36,753 bases of DNA from Aestuariivita sp. (GCA_026709985.1 JAPORY010000061.1:1-36753); one strand, 5' to 3'; shown: positions 1 to 8,844, numbered from the stretch's first letter. A program made the numbers and translations. The notes: generated from the letters alone by a model not told the origin.

Positions 1-393
1 GTTTGCAGTGAACTGGATACGAGTAACCCGCAATTTGCCATTTTCGGGATACTAGGCGCGACGGGAAAAACCTCAGACGTGCTCGCTGTTGAACCGGTAA
101 CAGATAAACTCAATGCCTTCGGTTTTTTTGCACGTCAGATCAACGGCAACTCTATCCCTGAAATCCTCGACGCCTTTTCTGAAGCAAAAACGATCACCCA
201 ACAACCTTATGCGCTCGTCGCCGATACCAAAATCTTCGCCGGAATAAAGGTTTATCAGGACGCCATTCCCTTCGCCCACTTCGTTGGGGCCAATGGACGA
301 TGGGACGCCGGATATCTCGAATGGGAGCCCGGTTGGCAGGAAATTCAAGAGACCATTAGCAGGTTGAGGCGCGAATTGGCAGCGATGCCATGA
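1..393 (+). CDS. Transketolase-like N-terminal subunit, C-terminal part (5' end outside window)
   Basis: The frame is open from the first base to the stop at 391-393, so only the last 130 residues are seen and the start lies outside the window. The protein resembles the C-terminal part of the thiamine-diphosphate domain of split transketolases: 'EPVTDKLNAFGF' matches the usual 'EPLADKWRAFGW' block, 'INGNSIPEILDAF' the 'VDGHDIEAL' block, and 'YALVADTKIFAGI' the 'VIIADTVKGKGV' block. Such subunits pair with a C-terminal subunit to move two-carbon units between sugar phosphates, or act in related TPP enzymes. The usual lysine-glycine pair of 'KGKGV' is absent here, so the substrate may differ. 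The TRAP transporter gene follows 68 bases downstream on the same strand, which suggests a shared catabolic transcript. The family is fairly sure; the substrate is unknown. Confidence 0.7.
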   Translation, partial: VCSELDTSNPQFAIFGILGATGKTSDVLAVEPVTDKLNAFGFFARQINGNSIPEILDAFSEAKTITQQPYALVADTKIFAGIKVYQDAIPFAHFVGANGRWDAGYLEWEPGWQEIQETISRLRRELAAMP

Positions 394-461
394 GTGCCGT
401 AGGGGCACGCAACCGTACGACTGTGTCGTGCATATTTTTATCGTAACAACCATAGAGGAAA

Positions 462-1532
462 ATGAAAATGACGCACTGGCTTAGAACAATTCTGATCGCC
501 GCTGTAATGGCGTTGACCGCACTACCTGGCTGGGCTCGGGAGTTCAAAGTTGGCAGCTATGAACCCGAAAGCCACTATTTGGTCGAATTTGCATACAAGC
601 GCTATTTTGACGAAATTACGCGGCGCACCGACGGTGAACTGACTTTCAAATGGTTCCACGGCGGTACGCTTGTGAAGGCGCCGCAAACGGTCGACGGGCT
701 CAAGTCCGGTCTGGTTGACATCGTTGTAACGACCGGAATTTTCACACAAGAAAGTCTTTTTCCGACCACCCATGTGATGACGCTACCCTTCCAATTTGAT
801 AGCACAATTGAGGCGAATCACGTCTTTCAGAAAATGTACAATGAGATCCCTGAGGTGCAGGCCGAGTTTGAAGGTTTGGTGCCCCTTGGTTTTCATGTCT
901 CGGACTTCTTTAACCTTCATATCCACAAAGATGTTGAACCAGTCCGTACGTTAGATGACCTCCAAGGTCTTGAGATTGGGGCATTTTCGAAGTCAGGTGT
1001 CACTTATAGCGAACTACTGGGTGCTACACCGCGCAATATCAAGCTAGAGGATCTTTATGTTTCGCTGCAACGAAAAGCGATTGACGGCATTTGGTTTCCA
1101 ACCGCTCCGATGATCAAGTGGAAGATGACGGATTTTACTTCTAACCATTCACTGGTGGGGGGGCCGTTTGTTATGATTCCGATGACGATGGCAAAGCCAG
1201 TTTGGGATAGTTTGACCGACGAGCAGCGTCAAATCTTCAGGGATATGGAGGACGAGCTCACAAACTATACGGCAGCACTGGTTGACAATCGCCGGGCGTC
1301 CTCAGTCAGCAAGATGGAAGAGCGCGGGGACACGATTGTCAGGCTTTCTCCCGAAGAAAAAGCGAAATGGGTTGCGAAAGCTGGACCTGCCTATGATACC
1401 TGGCTTGCTCTAATGGAAGAAAAGGGCAACGATGGCGACGCTATCCTTGCACGGATCAGAGAGTTTACGGCCGAGTTCAAAGGGGTTGAATACACGCCTG
1501 CCGCCTGGTGGGGCGATGATTGGCAGGAGTAA
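462..1532 (+). CDS. dctP: TRAP transporter substrate-binding protein, DctP family
   Basis: Periplasmic binding protein of a tripartite ATP-independent (TRAP) transporter. Residues 1-25 form a signal peptide: charged start, hydrophobic core and a cleavage site after 'GWA'. The rest has the DctP pattern, with 'GLKSGLVDIVVT' near residues 80-92, 'LLGATPRNIKLEDLYVSLQRKAIDG' split over about 180-205, and a helical C-terminus. Most family members have an Arg in 'LKIRxP' that binds the ligand carboxylate; here that stretch reads 'LEIGAF' (about residues 169-174), so the Arg seems to be missing. The AGGA at 456-459 suits the second ATG at 468 (8-base spacing) better than the ATG at 462. It is followed by a strong stem-loop and then the membrane subunits, the usual order P-Q-M. 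Ligand unknown. Confidence 0.88.
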   Translation: MKMTHWLRTILIAAVMALTALPGWAREFKVGSYEPESHYLVEFAYKRYFDEITRRTDGELTFKWFHGGTLVKAPQTVDGLKSGLVDIVVTTGIFTQESLFPTTHVMTLPFQFDSTIEANHVFQKMYNEIPEVQAEFEGLVPLGFHVSDFFNLHIHKDVEPVRTLDDLQGLEIGAFSKSGVTYSELLGATPRNIKLEDLYVSLQRKAIDGIWFPTAPMIKWKMTDFTSNHSLVGGPFVMIPMTMAKPVWDSLTDEQRQIFRDMEDELTNYTAALVDNRRASSVSKMEERGDTIVRLSPEEKAKWVAKAGPAYDTWLALMEEKGNDGDAILARIREFTAEFKGVEYTPAAWWGDDWQE

Positions 1533-1572
1533 AACCCTGACAGTTTGAAGACTAGTGAGTCTTCTAAGAGTG

Positions 1573-1615
1573 GCGGATCGCCGGATTTCTGTGGTATCTT
1601 TATTCGGCGATTCGC
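1573..1615 (+). promoter_or_regulatory. Intra-operon stem-loop between dctP and dctQM
   Basis: GCGGATCGCC at 1573-1582 pairs with GGCGATTCGC at 1606-1615, and pairing continues inward to 1586/1602. This gives a continuous 14-bp stem with two G-U pairs and a 15-base loop. There is no T run after it, so it is not a standard terminator. Stem-loops in this position often protect the binding-protein part of a transport mRNA or reduce read-through into the membrane genes; here that role is inferred. Confidence 0.5.
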
Positions 1616-1690
1616 AATTAGAGAAAGCGCTTAAGTGACCCACCTTTTCAGGTTTCGGGGTCCCGTAGTCCGCCGCCAGAGGACAAGTCG

Positions 1691-3699
1691 ATGACGAGCG
1701 AAGATACTGGATTAACTCCGCTGAAATCAAAAAGCGGCGGACATCCTGAGCCAAATCTAGCTCAGGATGTCTTTGGTCAGATTTCGCAAGTCGCCAACAA
1801 AATTCTCGAACCGATCTGCAAATATCTTTGTTATGCAGCGGCCATCATGACGCTGCTCATGTCGCTTGCCATGGTCGTAGATTTGGTCAGCCGTTTGATG
1901 TTTAACTCTCCACTTTCGGGGATGATTGAACTGCAAACATTCATGTTGGTCTTCATGGCCTTTTTTAGCATCGCTTACACGATGATAAAAAACCAGCATG
2001 TTTCGGTTGATCTGATCACATCAAAGATGCCAGCATGTGTGAACAATATCGTGCAAGCTATCTTACACATATGGGGAACCTTTATCTTTGCGGCGATGAG
2101 TTGGTTAAATGCCGACCGAGCACTAGAAGCGTTTCGACGAGATGAAATTTCAGACATTATCCGGATGCCATACGGTTATATGTACGCAGCGGTAACCTTG
2201 GGTACGCTTTTGATGGCATTTGTTCTCTTGACGAATCTACTTTCGCACCTGTCTTGGCTATACCAGAACTATAAACAACGCGGCGCATTTTGGATTATTT
2301 TGCTAGGCGTTTTCATCCTTGCTGGGTGCGGTATGTTTTCGGGGTTAATGCTCAAGATGATTGCCCCCGACCTCAGTTCACCGGCCATTGGAATAGGCTA
2401 TACTGTGTTTCTAATGGTCATTTTGTTGCTGGGTTTTCCCGTGGGCTTTTCGATGGCTTTTGCTGGCCTCACGGGGTTATTTTATTTAATCGGGAGTGAA
2501 GTTGCCTTTAACGTAACAAAGATCAACACCTACGACGCCGTTGCAGTTTACTTCTTTGTTGTGATTCCATTTTTTCTGCTGATGGGGTTTTTAATCCTGC
2601 ATGCTGGCATTGGTGCCAAACTCTATAATGCTGGCATCAAGGTCTTTGGCCGTCTCCCTGGGGGTCTAGCAGTCGGCACGGTGGCGGGATGCGGAGGGGG
2701 TTCGCCGCAATTTGTGGAGATAGTGTTGCCGCGGCAGCTACAATGGGATCGGTTTCGATTCCTGAGATGAAAAAATACGATTACGACGATTCGCTAGCAA
2801 CTGGAGCTGTTGCCGCTGGCGGAACACTCGGCATTCTTATTCCTCCTAGTATCGGCTTTGTGGTCTACGGGATTATCACTGAACAGTCGATCGGCAAGAT
2901 GTTCATGGCGGGCATCATTCCCGGCATTATCTTAACCATCGGTTTTGCTCTCGCAGCTTATTTGCAATGTGTGATCAACCCGAATCTCGGTCCGAAGTCA
3001 GAAAAATTCACGGCCCGCCAGATTGCGCAGTCCATTTTTGATATCTGGCCAGTCGGGGCGTTATTTGCGGCGGTTATCGGCGGGATTTACTCAGGTATTT
3101 TGACGCCGACCGAAGCGGGTGGCGTTGGAGCCAGTGGTGCTCTTTTGATCGCGCTTTTTGCAAAAGGTTTCAATCGTCACAAGCTGTTTGAGGCATTGCT
3201 GGAAGCGACGATGACAAGTGCGATGATTTTTACGATTCTTATCGGTGTCGGACTATTGGGCTACTTCATTACCTTGACCGATCTGCCTTTATCCTTTGCA
3301 AACTTTCTCAACACGCTTGATGTGTCGCGTTATGTAATTTACGCACTGATCCTGTTGCTCTATTTGATATTGGGCATGGTGATGAACATCATCCCGATGA
3401 TGTTACTTACGTTGCCGATACTGTTTCCGACCGTCGTCGGGTTGGGCTTTGATCCAATTTGGTTCGGTGTCATCATGGTTATCATGATGGAGATGGGTCA
3501 GATTACACCGCCAGTTGGAATCAATGTGTTCGTCATCCATGGCGTTGCCAAGAAGTATAATGTCGCAATGAGCACGATCTATCGGGGTATTGTGCCCTTT
3601 GTTTTTGTCGAGATCTTGGTGATCATCGTGCTGACGATATTTCCAGACATAGTGTTATGGTTGCCGAACTCCATGAACACTCTTGCGACGCTCGATTAA
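1691..3699 (+). pseudogene. dctM: Fused TRAP transporter permease DctQ-DctM, frameshifted
   Basis: Codes for the small (DctQ, about residues 1-200) and large (DctM, from about residue 215) membrane subunits as one polypeptide, a fusion known in other TRAP systems. The first frame runs from 1691 and loses the DctM pattern after 'GGLAVGTVAGCGG' near 2696. The pattern resumes in the next frame as 'GFAAICGDSVAAAATMGSVS' from about 2698 and runs to the stop at 3697-3699. The break lies in the run GGAGGGGGTTC: two G too many, or one too few, would explain it. Downstream motifs 'GTLGILIPPS' and 'TPTEAGGVGA' are intact, so the damage is confined to this point. It may be a real inactivating mutation, a recent phase change in a G tract, or a sequencing error. 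If real, the TRAP transporter has no working channel subunit. Confidence 0.8.
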
Positions 3700-3809
3700 G
3701 GGAAATTTACGGATTCAAGATAGCGCGATCGTCTTGGTCCTTCATAGAGCCTTCGTCAGCCTTGCTTGATTTCAGTTGTGCGAGAATGTGACTTCTTTCG
3801 AGCCAGAAC

Positions 3810-4344
3810 CGTCACGAATCGCAATATTTGCCAGGCGCCAGTGGAATTGGAAAATCGATTGCGATAGAACTTGCAGGTTAAGGAATGGTAAGTTGAATTG
3901 GTCGCGATTGGTTTTGCCGTCAATGTGCGTAGTTGGATATTGACTCATCGTTAATGTTTCGTCTGTTGAATGCGTTTGCCACTGCACACTGCAGGATGGG
4001 ATATGTCATCGCCAAGCAAGCGATACAAGGCATTTAAGAAGCCTCGACATTTGTGAAACGGCGCGTACGGGGATAACCGTTAACGCCGTTGCGCTGGGCT
4101 ACACTCTGACCGAAGTTCTGAAGAAACGTGCTCAAGCGGGTATTGTGAACCAGAACCTTATTACCAAACGCACACCTGTGGGCCGTTGGGATGCCGTAAG
4201 AAGTTACAAAGGCGGTTGCTTTTTTCAACGCACCGAACGCTGGGTTTGTTAGCCGGAATCACTGTCGTAGACGGTGGATATTTTATCCGTGGGGATATCG
4301 GCTTGGCCGCCTATCAAATTAAATTTCAATACCAAGAGGACTAG
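3810..4344 (+). pseudogene. Degraded short-chain dehydrogenase/reductase (SDR) gene
   Basis: No long open frame exists, but SDR pieces appear in order on the plus strand. 'GASGIGKSIAIELAG' (cofactor-binding glycine motif) is at 3834-3878 in one frame. 'AKQAIQGI' (after the catalytic Tyr position) is at 4011-4034. 'RSLDICETARTGITVNAVAL' starts at 4037 in another frame and runs on to 'RTPVGRW' near 4190. 'AVAFFNAPNAGFVS' starts at 4212, and 'LAGITVVDGGYFIRGDIG' starts at 4249 in the third frame. At least three frameshifts and a large deletion between the N-terminal and Tyr-Lys parts (about 490 bases from end to end against about 750 for a whole SDR) make it non-functional. It lies between the broken TRAP operon and the GntR gene. 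Confidence 0.85.
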
Positions 4345-4442
4345 TTTGCCGTCTTCGGATGAACTCCACTTGTCGGAAATATTGAAATCCAATAGGAGTT
4401 TGATGTGACCTATTCTTTGAAGCTGCTATGAATGGGTTCACG

Positions 4443-5186
4443 CTACAGCGTATAATCGACTCGTTTGTCAGGAACCGTAAAATCGATTTCGAGCTCCAGT
4501 AAATCTCCAGGATACGCGAGTAAGGCAGAATAAATCAAATTACCGTTCTGATCAAAAAACTCTCGTGCCACTCGAAAAACTGCCGAATTAACCGGGATTT
4601 GGAGCGCATTGGCGAGTTGGAAATCGGCATAGGAAATCGTGATTTTTTGTTTTGCGGAGGCAACGACGACCTCAAGTTCTTCCAAAACTGTAATCACAAT
4701 CTCGCTCAAGAAGCGGTATGGAGCTTTTTCAAATTTCGCCGCACTGAGACGGAGTTCAACATAACAAAACGGCTTTTTATCTTTTAGGTGCGTACGTTTG
4801 ATAATCCGAAAATCTGTGCCGTCGATTTTAACATATTCGGAGCCAGAGTTCTGACACTCGACTGCAACTTCTAGCTGTGACACCATCGCGTAAAGCTGCG
4901 AAATATCGGCGTGCATTTGTAGCTTGTAACGGTTTGGGGCTGGGACTTTGCGCACAAACGTCCCGCGCCCAGAATGACGCTCAATCAATCCTTCGTCCGC
5001 AAGTGTATTCATTGCTTGAATGATTGTCATACGGGCCACGCCGAGTGACTCTGTTAGGTTACGCAAGGCGGGCAGACGAGTTCCTTGTGGCAGTGCCCCA
5101 GATTTGATTTGGTGGCGCAAGACCGCAGCCACTTCCGTATGCAATGGGACGTCCTGCCGACGCATTTCCTGAAGGTTAAGTTGCAT
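4443..5186 (-). CDS. GntR family transcriptional regulator, HutC subfamily (UTRA domain)
   Basis: A DNA-binding repressor-type protein of the HutC branch of the GntR family. The winged helix is at about residues 13-75 (from 'VPLHTEVAAVLRHQI' through 'MTIIQAMNTLADEGLIERHSGRGTFV'). The UTRA effector domain fills the rest, with 'YVELRLS', an 'FLSEIVITVLEE' helix and the late 'VFRVAREFFDQNGNLIYSA' block. The longest frame starts with TTG at 5204; the ATG at 5186 is preferred, giving 248 residues. It is the last of three leftward genes (SDR, SDR, GntR). HutC-type regulators commonly sense a metabolite of the pathway they control. Sites resembling TTGGTCTAGACCAA occur in front of several nearby genes, including a weak one just before this gene, so it may control itself and the SDR/BKACE cluster. 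Effector unknown. Confidence 0.9.
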   Translation of the reverse strand: MQLNLQEMRRQDVPLHTEVAAVLRHQIKSGALPQGTRLPALRNLTESLGVARMTIIQAMNTLADEGLIERHSGRGTFVRKVPAPNRYKLQMHADISQLYAMVSQLEVAVECQNSGSEYVKIDGTDFRIIKRTHLKDKKPFCYVELRLSAAKFEKAPYRFLSEIVITVLEELEVVVASAKQKITISYADFQLANALQIPVNSAVFRVAREFFDQNGNLIYSALLAYPGDLLELEIDFTVPDKRVDYTL

Positions 5187-5206
5187 ATCCGAATTAGTTC
5201 TCAAAA

Positions 5207-5216
5207 CGTCTAAACC
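5207..5216. promoter_or_regulatory. Weak candidate operator in front of the GntR gene
   Basis: CGTCTAAACC, whose reverse complement GGTTTAGACG matches GGTCTAGAC at eight of nine positions. It sits about 20 bases before the preferred ATG of the GntR gene, where an autoregulatory operator could lie. It is one mismatched site only, so the support is low. Confidence 0.3.
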
Positions 5217-5430
5217 TTTGGAGCCCTTTTGGATTTAAGTTTACGTAAGCTGTTCGCTCTGCTGGTAGCCTTTCGACAGAATGACGTGTGACTACGTTTT
5301 CTTGATAGGTGTTCCACCAAATACTGAAAAACGACCGCAGCCAATTAACCATCACCCTATTGGAGAACTGGCAAGCCTTTCAAGTAAAAGGATGCTCTGT
5401 TTCGTTGGTTTATACGGGCCTCACACTTTG

Positions 5431-6222
5431 TTAGGTCGGCGTCAGGCCCCCATCAATGGTGTAAATGCTACCATTAATAAAGCTAGCTTCATCCCGACTA
5501 AGAAAAGCGACGACAGCCGCAACTTCATCGACAGTACCATAACGTCCGACTGGAATACTTGCCAAAACCTTTTCACGTGCGACCTCAATGTCTTGTTGCG
5601 TCGGTTCTGTAACCGACGGGTCAATCATCGCTTGTTCGACGACGGTTACCATTTCGGTGTCAATCTGCCCTGGGCAAATCACGTTGGTCCGAATGTTTTC
5701 ACGGCCATAAGACTTGGCCATTACTCTTGTAAGTCCAACCACCGCATGTTTGCTGGCGCAATAAACCGGCATCGTATCACGAGCGGCCTGAACTGAAGCG
5801 GCCGAGCCAATATTGATTATTGAGCCGCCACCCGAATGACGCAACGCAGGAATAGTATGCTTTAAAACCAAAAAAGTACCCGTCACGTTGATGTTCATAA
5901 CGGTTTGAAAATTTTCGATTGTTTGATATTCCATCAGTGCGCTGTCGCCAGTAATGCCCGCACCGTTGAACACGATATCAAGGCGGCCGAACTTCTCTAA
6001 CGCGGACATAACAAGGGCGGCGACATCTCTTTCCTTTGCGACGTCGGCAACCTGTGTGGTGATATTGTCGTTAAAAGTAGCGACATCGCGCAACTTAGTT
6101 TCACTGCGACCAGCGGCCATGACCATCGCGCCGTCTTCGGCCAATCGCTTCGCGGTGGCTTGCCCAATTCCACCCGTTGCACCTGCCACTAACGCGATTT
6201 TATTCTTTAACGGCTGTTCCAA
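5431..6222 (-). CDS. SDR family NAD(P)-dependent oxidoreductase
   Basis: A classical SDR of 263 residues. The nucleotide-binding motif 'GATGGIGQ' is near residues 14-21, 'NGAG' (variant of NNAG) near 86-89, the catalytic Ser in 'NIGSAAS' near 138, the catalytic 'YCASK' near 154-158, and 'PGQIDTEM' follows. The C-terminal 'INGSIYTIDGGL' is typical. The gene begins with TTG at 6222, supported by a GGAG 7 to 8 bases upstream and no better start in frame. It probably oxidises or reduces a hydroxyl/keto group of a small acid or sugar derivative. It lies 244 bases upstream of the GntR gene and 288 bases downstream of a second SDR on the same strand, so each may have its own promoter. Substrate not predictable from sequence. 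Confidence 0.9.
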   Translation of the reverse strand: MEQPLKNKIALVAGATGGIGQATAKRLAEDGAMVMAAGRSETKLRDVATFNDNITTQVADVAKERDVAALVMSALEKFGRLDIVFNGAGITGDSALMEYQTIENFQTVMNINVTGTFLVLKHTIPALRHSGGGSIINIGSAASVQAARDTMPVYCASKHAVVGLTRVMAKSYGRENIRTNVICPGQIDTEMVTVVEQAMIDPSVTEPTQQDIEVAREKVLASIPVGRYGTVDEVAAVVAFLSRDEASFINGSIYTIDGGLTPT

Positions 6223-6510
6223 ATTTCAACTCCACTGTAACTGTACGGTTTGTGAGATCGCAATTGAACCTGCGTTTGGCAGATGCTCACGAGGTTCTAA
6301 CACCGATTTCTTCTCTTTGTTCCATTCTGTGGCACAAGATGATTAGATCAGGAGGTACACCCGTTGCATGAGACCAAGTTAAATCGCAGTGATTGCCGCG
6401 TTAGACACGCCCGAGATGATTATGTCAGAAGTTGTAAGTTAGCTTCCGAATTAGGACGAGCAAACCGGTCAGATTTCTGATCTCTTGTCAGTGTCACCAT
6501 ACCTTTATCT

Positions 6511-7299
6511 CTAATCCAGCGGCCGGCGTGCGAGTGAAAAATCTTGTCCGTTTGGCCCATCTACGGGAAAACTCGCCATGTACAGCGCAAACTGCCCGAC
6601 TTCATCCGGATGCTTTAGACGTTCCCACGGCGGAAACCGCTCGGGCGGGTTTTCAGAAAATTTTGCGAGAATACCGTCTGGCGTTGACTTCTGACCGGTG
6701 ATAGCATCGCGGTTCAGCATACCAGTAGCGACTGGCCCCGGAATGAGGTTGTTCGCGGTAATTTTGCGCACCCAAAGTTCATTTGCCAAGGCCCCAGTAA
6801 ACATGTTCATGGCCGCTTTGGAAATATGGTAGGCACTGTTATCTATTCCTGCCCGTTTACCCATGCCTGAAGTTACGTTGATAATCTTGCCACCATCTGC
6901 GAAACCATCCAGCAGGAACCGGGTGACCATATAGGGCCCCCGAACATTAATCTCTATCGTTTTCCACCACGAGTCGGGATCCGATTCAGCGATTGCACGG
7001 ATTTCTAGTTCAGCACCAGCGTTGTTGACAAGAATATCAACCTTCGTGAAGGTTCTTAAGATTGCCGCGCACCAAGCTTGCGTTGTATCTTGATCTGATA
7101 GATCCACGACTTCGGCGTGGCAATTGACTCCATGTGCAGTGGCGACTTTCTTCACTTTCGCTAGTTCACCCGCTGTGCGCGAGCAGATGGCGATATCGGC
7201 ACCAGCACCCGCAAACGCTAACGCAATTGACCGCCCAATTCCACGACCGGCACCAGTGACGACTGCTACTTTCCCACGCAAACTTTGGGCGTTTTCCAT
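6511..7299 (-). CDS. SDR family oxidoreductase
   Basis: A classical SDR of 262 residues. It shows 'TGAGRGIG' near residues 15-22, 'NNAG' near 91-94, the catalytic Ser in 'NVTSGMG' and the catalytic 'YHISK' near 155-159, then 'IPGPVATGM'. The last stretch 'GPNGQDFSLARRPLD' differs from the common 'TGQTIxVDGG' ending, so it belongs to a separate SDR group from its neighbour at 5431. The ATG at 7299 has an AGGAA about 8 bases upstream. Two TCTAGA-centred sites lie 40-80 bases upstream and could be operators. It is the first gene of the leftward set SDR-SDR-GntR. Product: probably a NAD(P)-dependent dehydrogenase of a small hydroxy compound; substrate unknown. Confidence 0.9.
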   Translation of the reverse strand: MENAQSLRGKVAVVTGAGRGIGRSIALAFAGAGADIAICSRTAGELAKVKKVATAHGVNCHAEVVDLSDQDTTQAWCAAILRTFTKVDILVNNAGAELEIRAIAESDPDSWWKTIEINVRGPYMVTRFLLDGFADGGKIINVTSGMGKRAGIDNSAYHISKAAMNMFTGALANELWVRKITANNLIPGPVATGMLNRDAITGQKSTPDGILAKFSENPPERFPPWERLKHPDEVGQFALYMASFPVDGPNGQDFSLARRPLD

Positions 7300-7335
7300 T
7301 TATATTATTCCTGAGGCTGCAAACCGATAGTTCTG

Positions 7336-7380
7336 GAGATCTAGAACGTTATTACATTATGCGAAAAAATTGTCTAGAGC
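7336..7380. promoter_or_regulatory. Two TCTAGA-centred sites upstream of the SDR gene
   Basis: TCTAGA occurs at 7340-7345 (context GGAGATCTAGAACGTT) and at 7373-7378 (context AATTGTCTAGAGCCA), both within 81 bases of the SDR start at 7299. Each partly matches the ATTGGTCTAGA sites at 8834-8844 and 14703-14713. They are candidates for binding by the nearby HutC-type GntR protein, but neither is a full palindrome. Confidence 0.35.
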
Positions 7381-8028
7381 CACTCCTGCCAGTCACAGTA
7401 AATTATGGCGTGTGCTCAACCGATCCTTTGCTTCATAGAACACCGTTTGGATCATCCCTTATCAATCAGATATTTTTCCTGCGTCGTTCTAATCGCACGA
7501 CCACACTTAATTTGGCTTCTTGGACATGTGAACAGCGGTAAGTCTCAACATTGAAAATTAGAATCATTGCAAAAAGGCGAAAATGCGACGCCGTAAACGC
7601 CGTCATGTCGCAATAGGAAAGGCGGCAGTGGAGAAAAAATTCTGAATAGTCAAATCCACCGTTTCGTCTAATTTTCCCTTCGGCAACAGACTTCTTCACA
7701 ATTGAATCGATGTCCGCAGACACTGCAGGTCGGTTTGGTGCTGCAACACAAGCCCGATTAAGTGCGGGGCGCCGAGTTTTACAGCGTGTTCTTTCGTTGT
7801 TCGTTATTGAAGTTACAACCGTAATGCCGTCGGAAACTTTTCAGTCGACTCAAACCGCCTAAACCGACTGAATCTGCCGGACGCGTTAAGTGATTTTCTC
7901 CCTGTGCTTGATAGCCGCTTTTAGCTTTAGTCACCAAAGGCAAGGTCAGTTTAGCATTGGATGTTTCAGTATCGGGCGGGGAAGGAGCTTGTACTGGGGA
8001 AAGTTCCGCAGGGTTCCAGGAAGACTTT
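7381..8028. other. Intergenic stretch without a recognisable gene
   Basis: About 650 bases between the SDR promoter region and the HxlR gene. The only frame of any length on either strand that is not a shadow is a GTG-started 85-codon frame on the minus strand (7466-7723). It matches no family I know and lacks a clear ribosome site. I see no RNA gene, repeat or insertion-sequence end. It may be the remains of a lost gene. Confidence 0.4.
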
Positions 8029-8403
8029 TCAACTGCCTTCCTTAATCTGGTGCAGGTCGTGCGATTGCGCCTCAGCAATGCGGACCGTTTTGAATTTTGC
8101 ACCCCAATCGCGCATCACCGCTAATACCGGTTCCAGTGAACGGCCGAATTCGGTTAGTTCATACTCTACTCGCGGTGGAACCTCGGAGAATACATGCCGT
8201 TTGATCACACCGTCGGCCTCCAGCTCCCGCAGTTGCAGCGTGACCATTCGTTGCGTTGCATTCGGAATCTTACGGCACAGTTCTCCGAATCTTTGACGCT
8301 CAGACAATAAGTTGCATAAAATGACTGACTTCCAGCGGCCTCCCATAACGCTCAATGTCGCCTCAATATCACATCCAGTTTTCCAACTATACTCTTTGCT
8401 CAT
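8029..8403 (-). CDS. HxlR family transcriptional regulator
   Basis: A small winged-helix regulator of the HxlR family, 124 residues from the preferred start. The family pattern is complete: 'CDIEATLSVMGGRWKSVIL' near the N-terminus, 'RFGELCRKIPNATQRMVTLQLRELEADGVI' as recognition helix and wing, and 'PPRVEYELTEFGRSLEPVL' after it. An ATG at 8424 would add seven residues, but GAGGAA sits 8 bases before the ATG at 8403, so 8403 is chosen. It is divergent from an oxidoreductase gene at 8886. HxlR proteins often control such a neighbour in response to quinones, aldehydes or similar electrophiles. A 20-base palindrome at 8801-8820, in front of that oxidoreductase, is the likely operator. Confidence 0.92.
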   Translation of the reverse strand: MSKEYSWKTGCDIEATLSVMGGRWKSVILCNLLSERQRFGELCRKIPNATQRMVTLQLRELEADGVIKRHVFSEVPPRVEYELTEFGRSLEPVLAVMRDWGAKFKTVRIAEAQSHDLHQIKEGS

Positions 8404-8800
8404 TTCGTTTGTTTCCTCGTGCATTTACATCCAGCCACAGAGCATTTGCTAGGCTCATAAAGATAGATTCACCCCATTATGCTCGCTCGTTGGGAATATT
8501 GGGCGGTGCAAAAAAGGGAGGTGTTGTGACCAATTTAATCCCACCAATTAACTTTATCCAAGTGTCTCTATTCGCGCAATAGAACTGCCTAAAGCCATGT
8601 CAAAGATGTATTCAAAATTGCCTGCCGGCGATAGGAAACTGATGATCAAAGTGTGGAGACCTACACGCGGATGATCTGTGCGTGGTCATAAGCGCCAGTA
8701 GTAATAATTCCTGCGGTTAAGGACGGCGCGTCCTTGCCTGCCTTCAACCCTGATTTGCGCTCTTCAACCCGAGATTACGATGAACCAAGCATGAAAGTTA
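8404..8800. other. Divergent intergenic region HxlR / oxidoreductase
   Basis: The stretch up to the palindrome holds no coding frame I can support. A 24-codon frame starting near 8598 has no recognisable product. The region should contain the leftward promoter of the HxlR gene, but I cannot place it with confidence. Confidence 0.4.
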
Positions 8801-8820
8801 TACTTACAAAAATGTAGGTA
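8801..8820. promoter_or_regulatory. Palindrome, candidate HxlR operator
   Basis: Arms TACTTACA (8801-8808) and TGTAGGTA (8813-8820) are reverse complements at seven of eight positions, around a central AAAA. It lies 65 bases before the start of the oxidoreductase gene and within the HxlR-oxidoreductase intergenic region. Size and symmetry fit binding by an HxlR dimer; the assignment is inferred. Confidence 0.5.
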
Positions 8821-8828
8821 CTTGTTCT

Positions 8829-8844
8829 TTGAATCTAGACCAAT
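8829..8844. promoter_or_regulatory. Candidate GntR-type operator upstream of the oxidoreductase
   Basis: The site is TTGAATCTAGACCAAT. Its right half is a perfect arm of the palindrome ATTGGTCTAGACCAAT, and its reverse complement shares the 11 bases ATTGGTCTAGA with the site at 14703-14713. It is 41 bases upstream of the start codon at 8886, where a repressor could block transcription. Confidence 0.45.

Noticed and set aside
2689-2770. Programmed frameshifting in dctQM
   Set aside because: The G run has no slippery heptamer or downstream structure that I can recognise, and the family is not known for recoding; a plain lesion is simpler.
6366-6385. A GAGACCAAG half-site upstream of the SDR at 5431 as a GntR operator
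   Set aside because: Only one half matches, and it lies about 150 bases from the start codon, so it was not listed.
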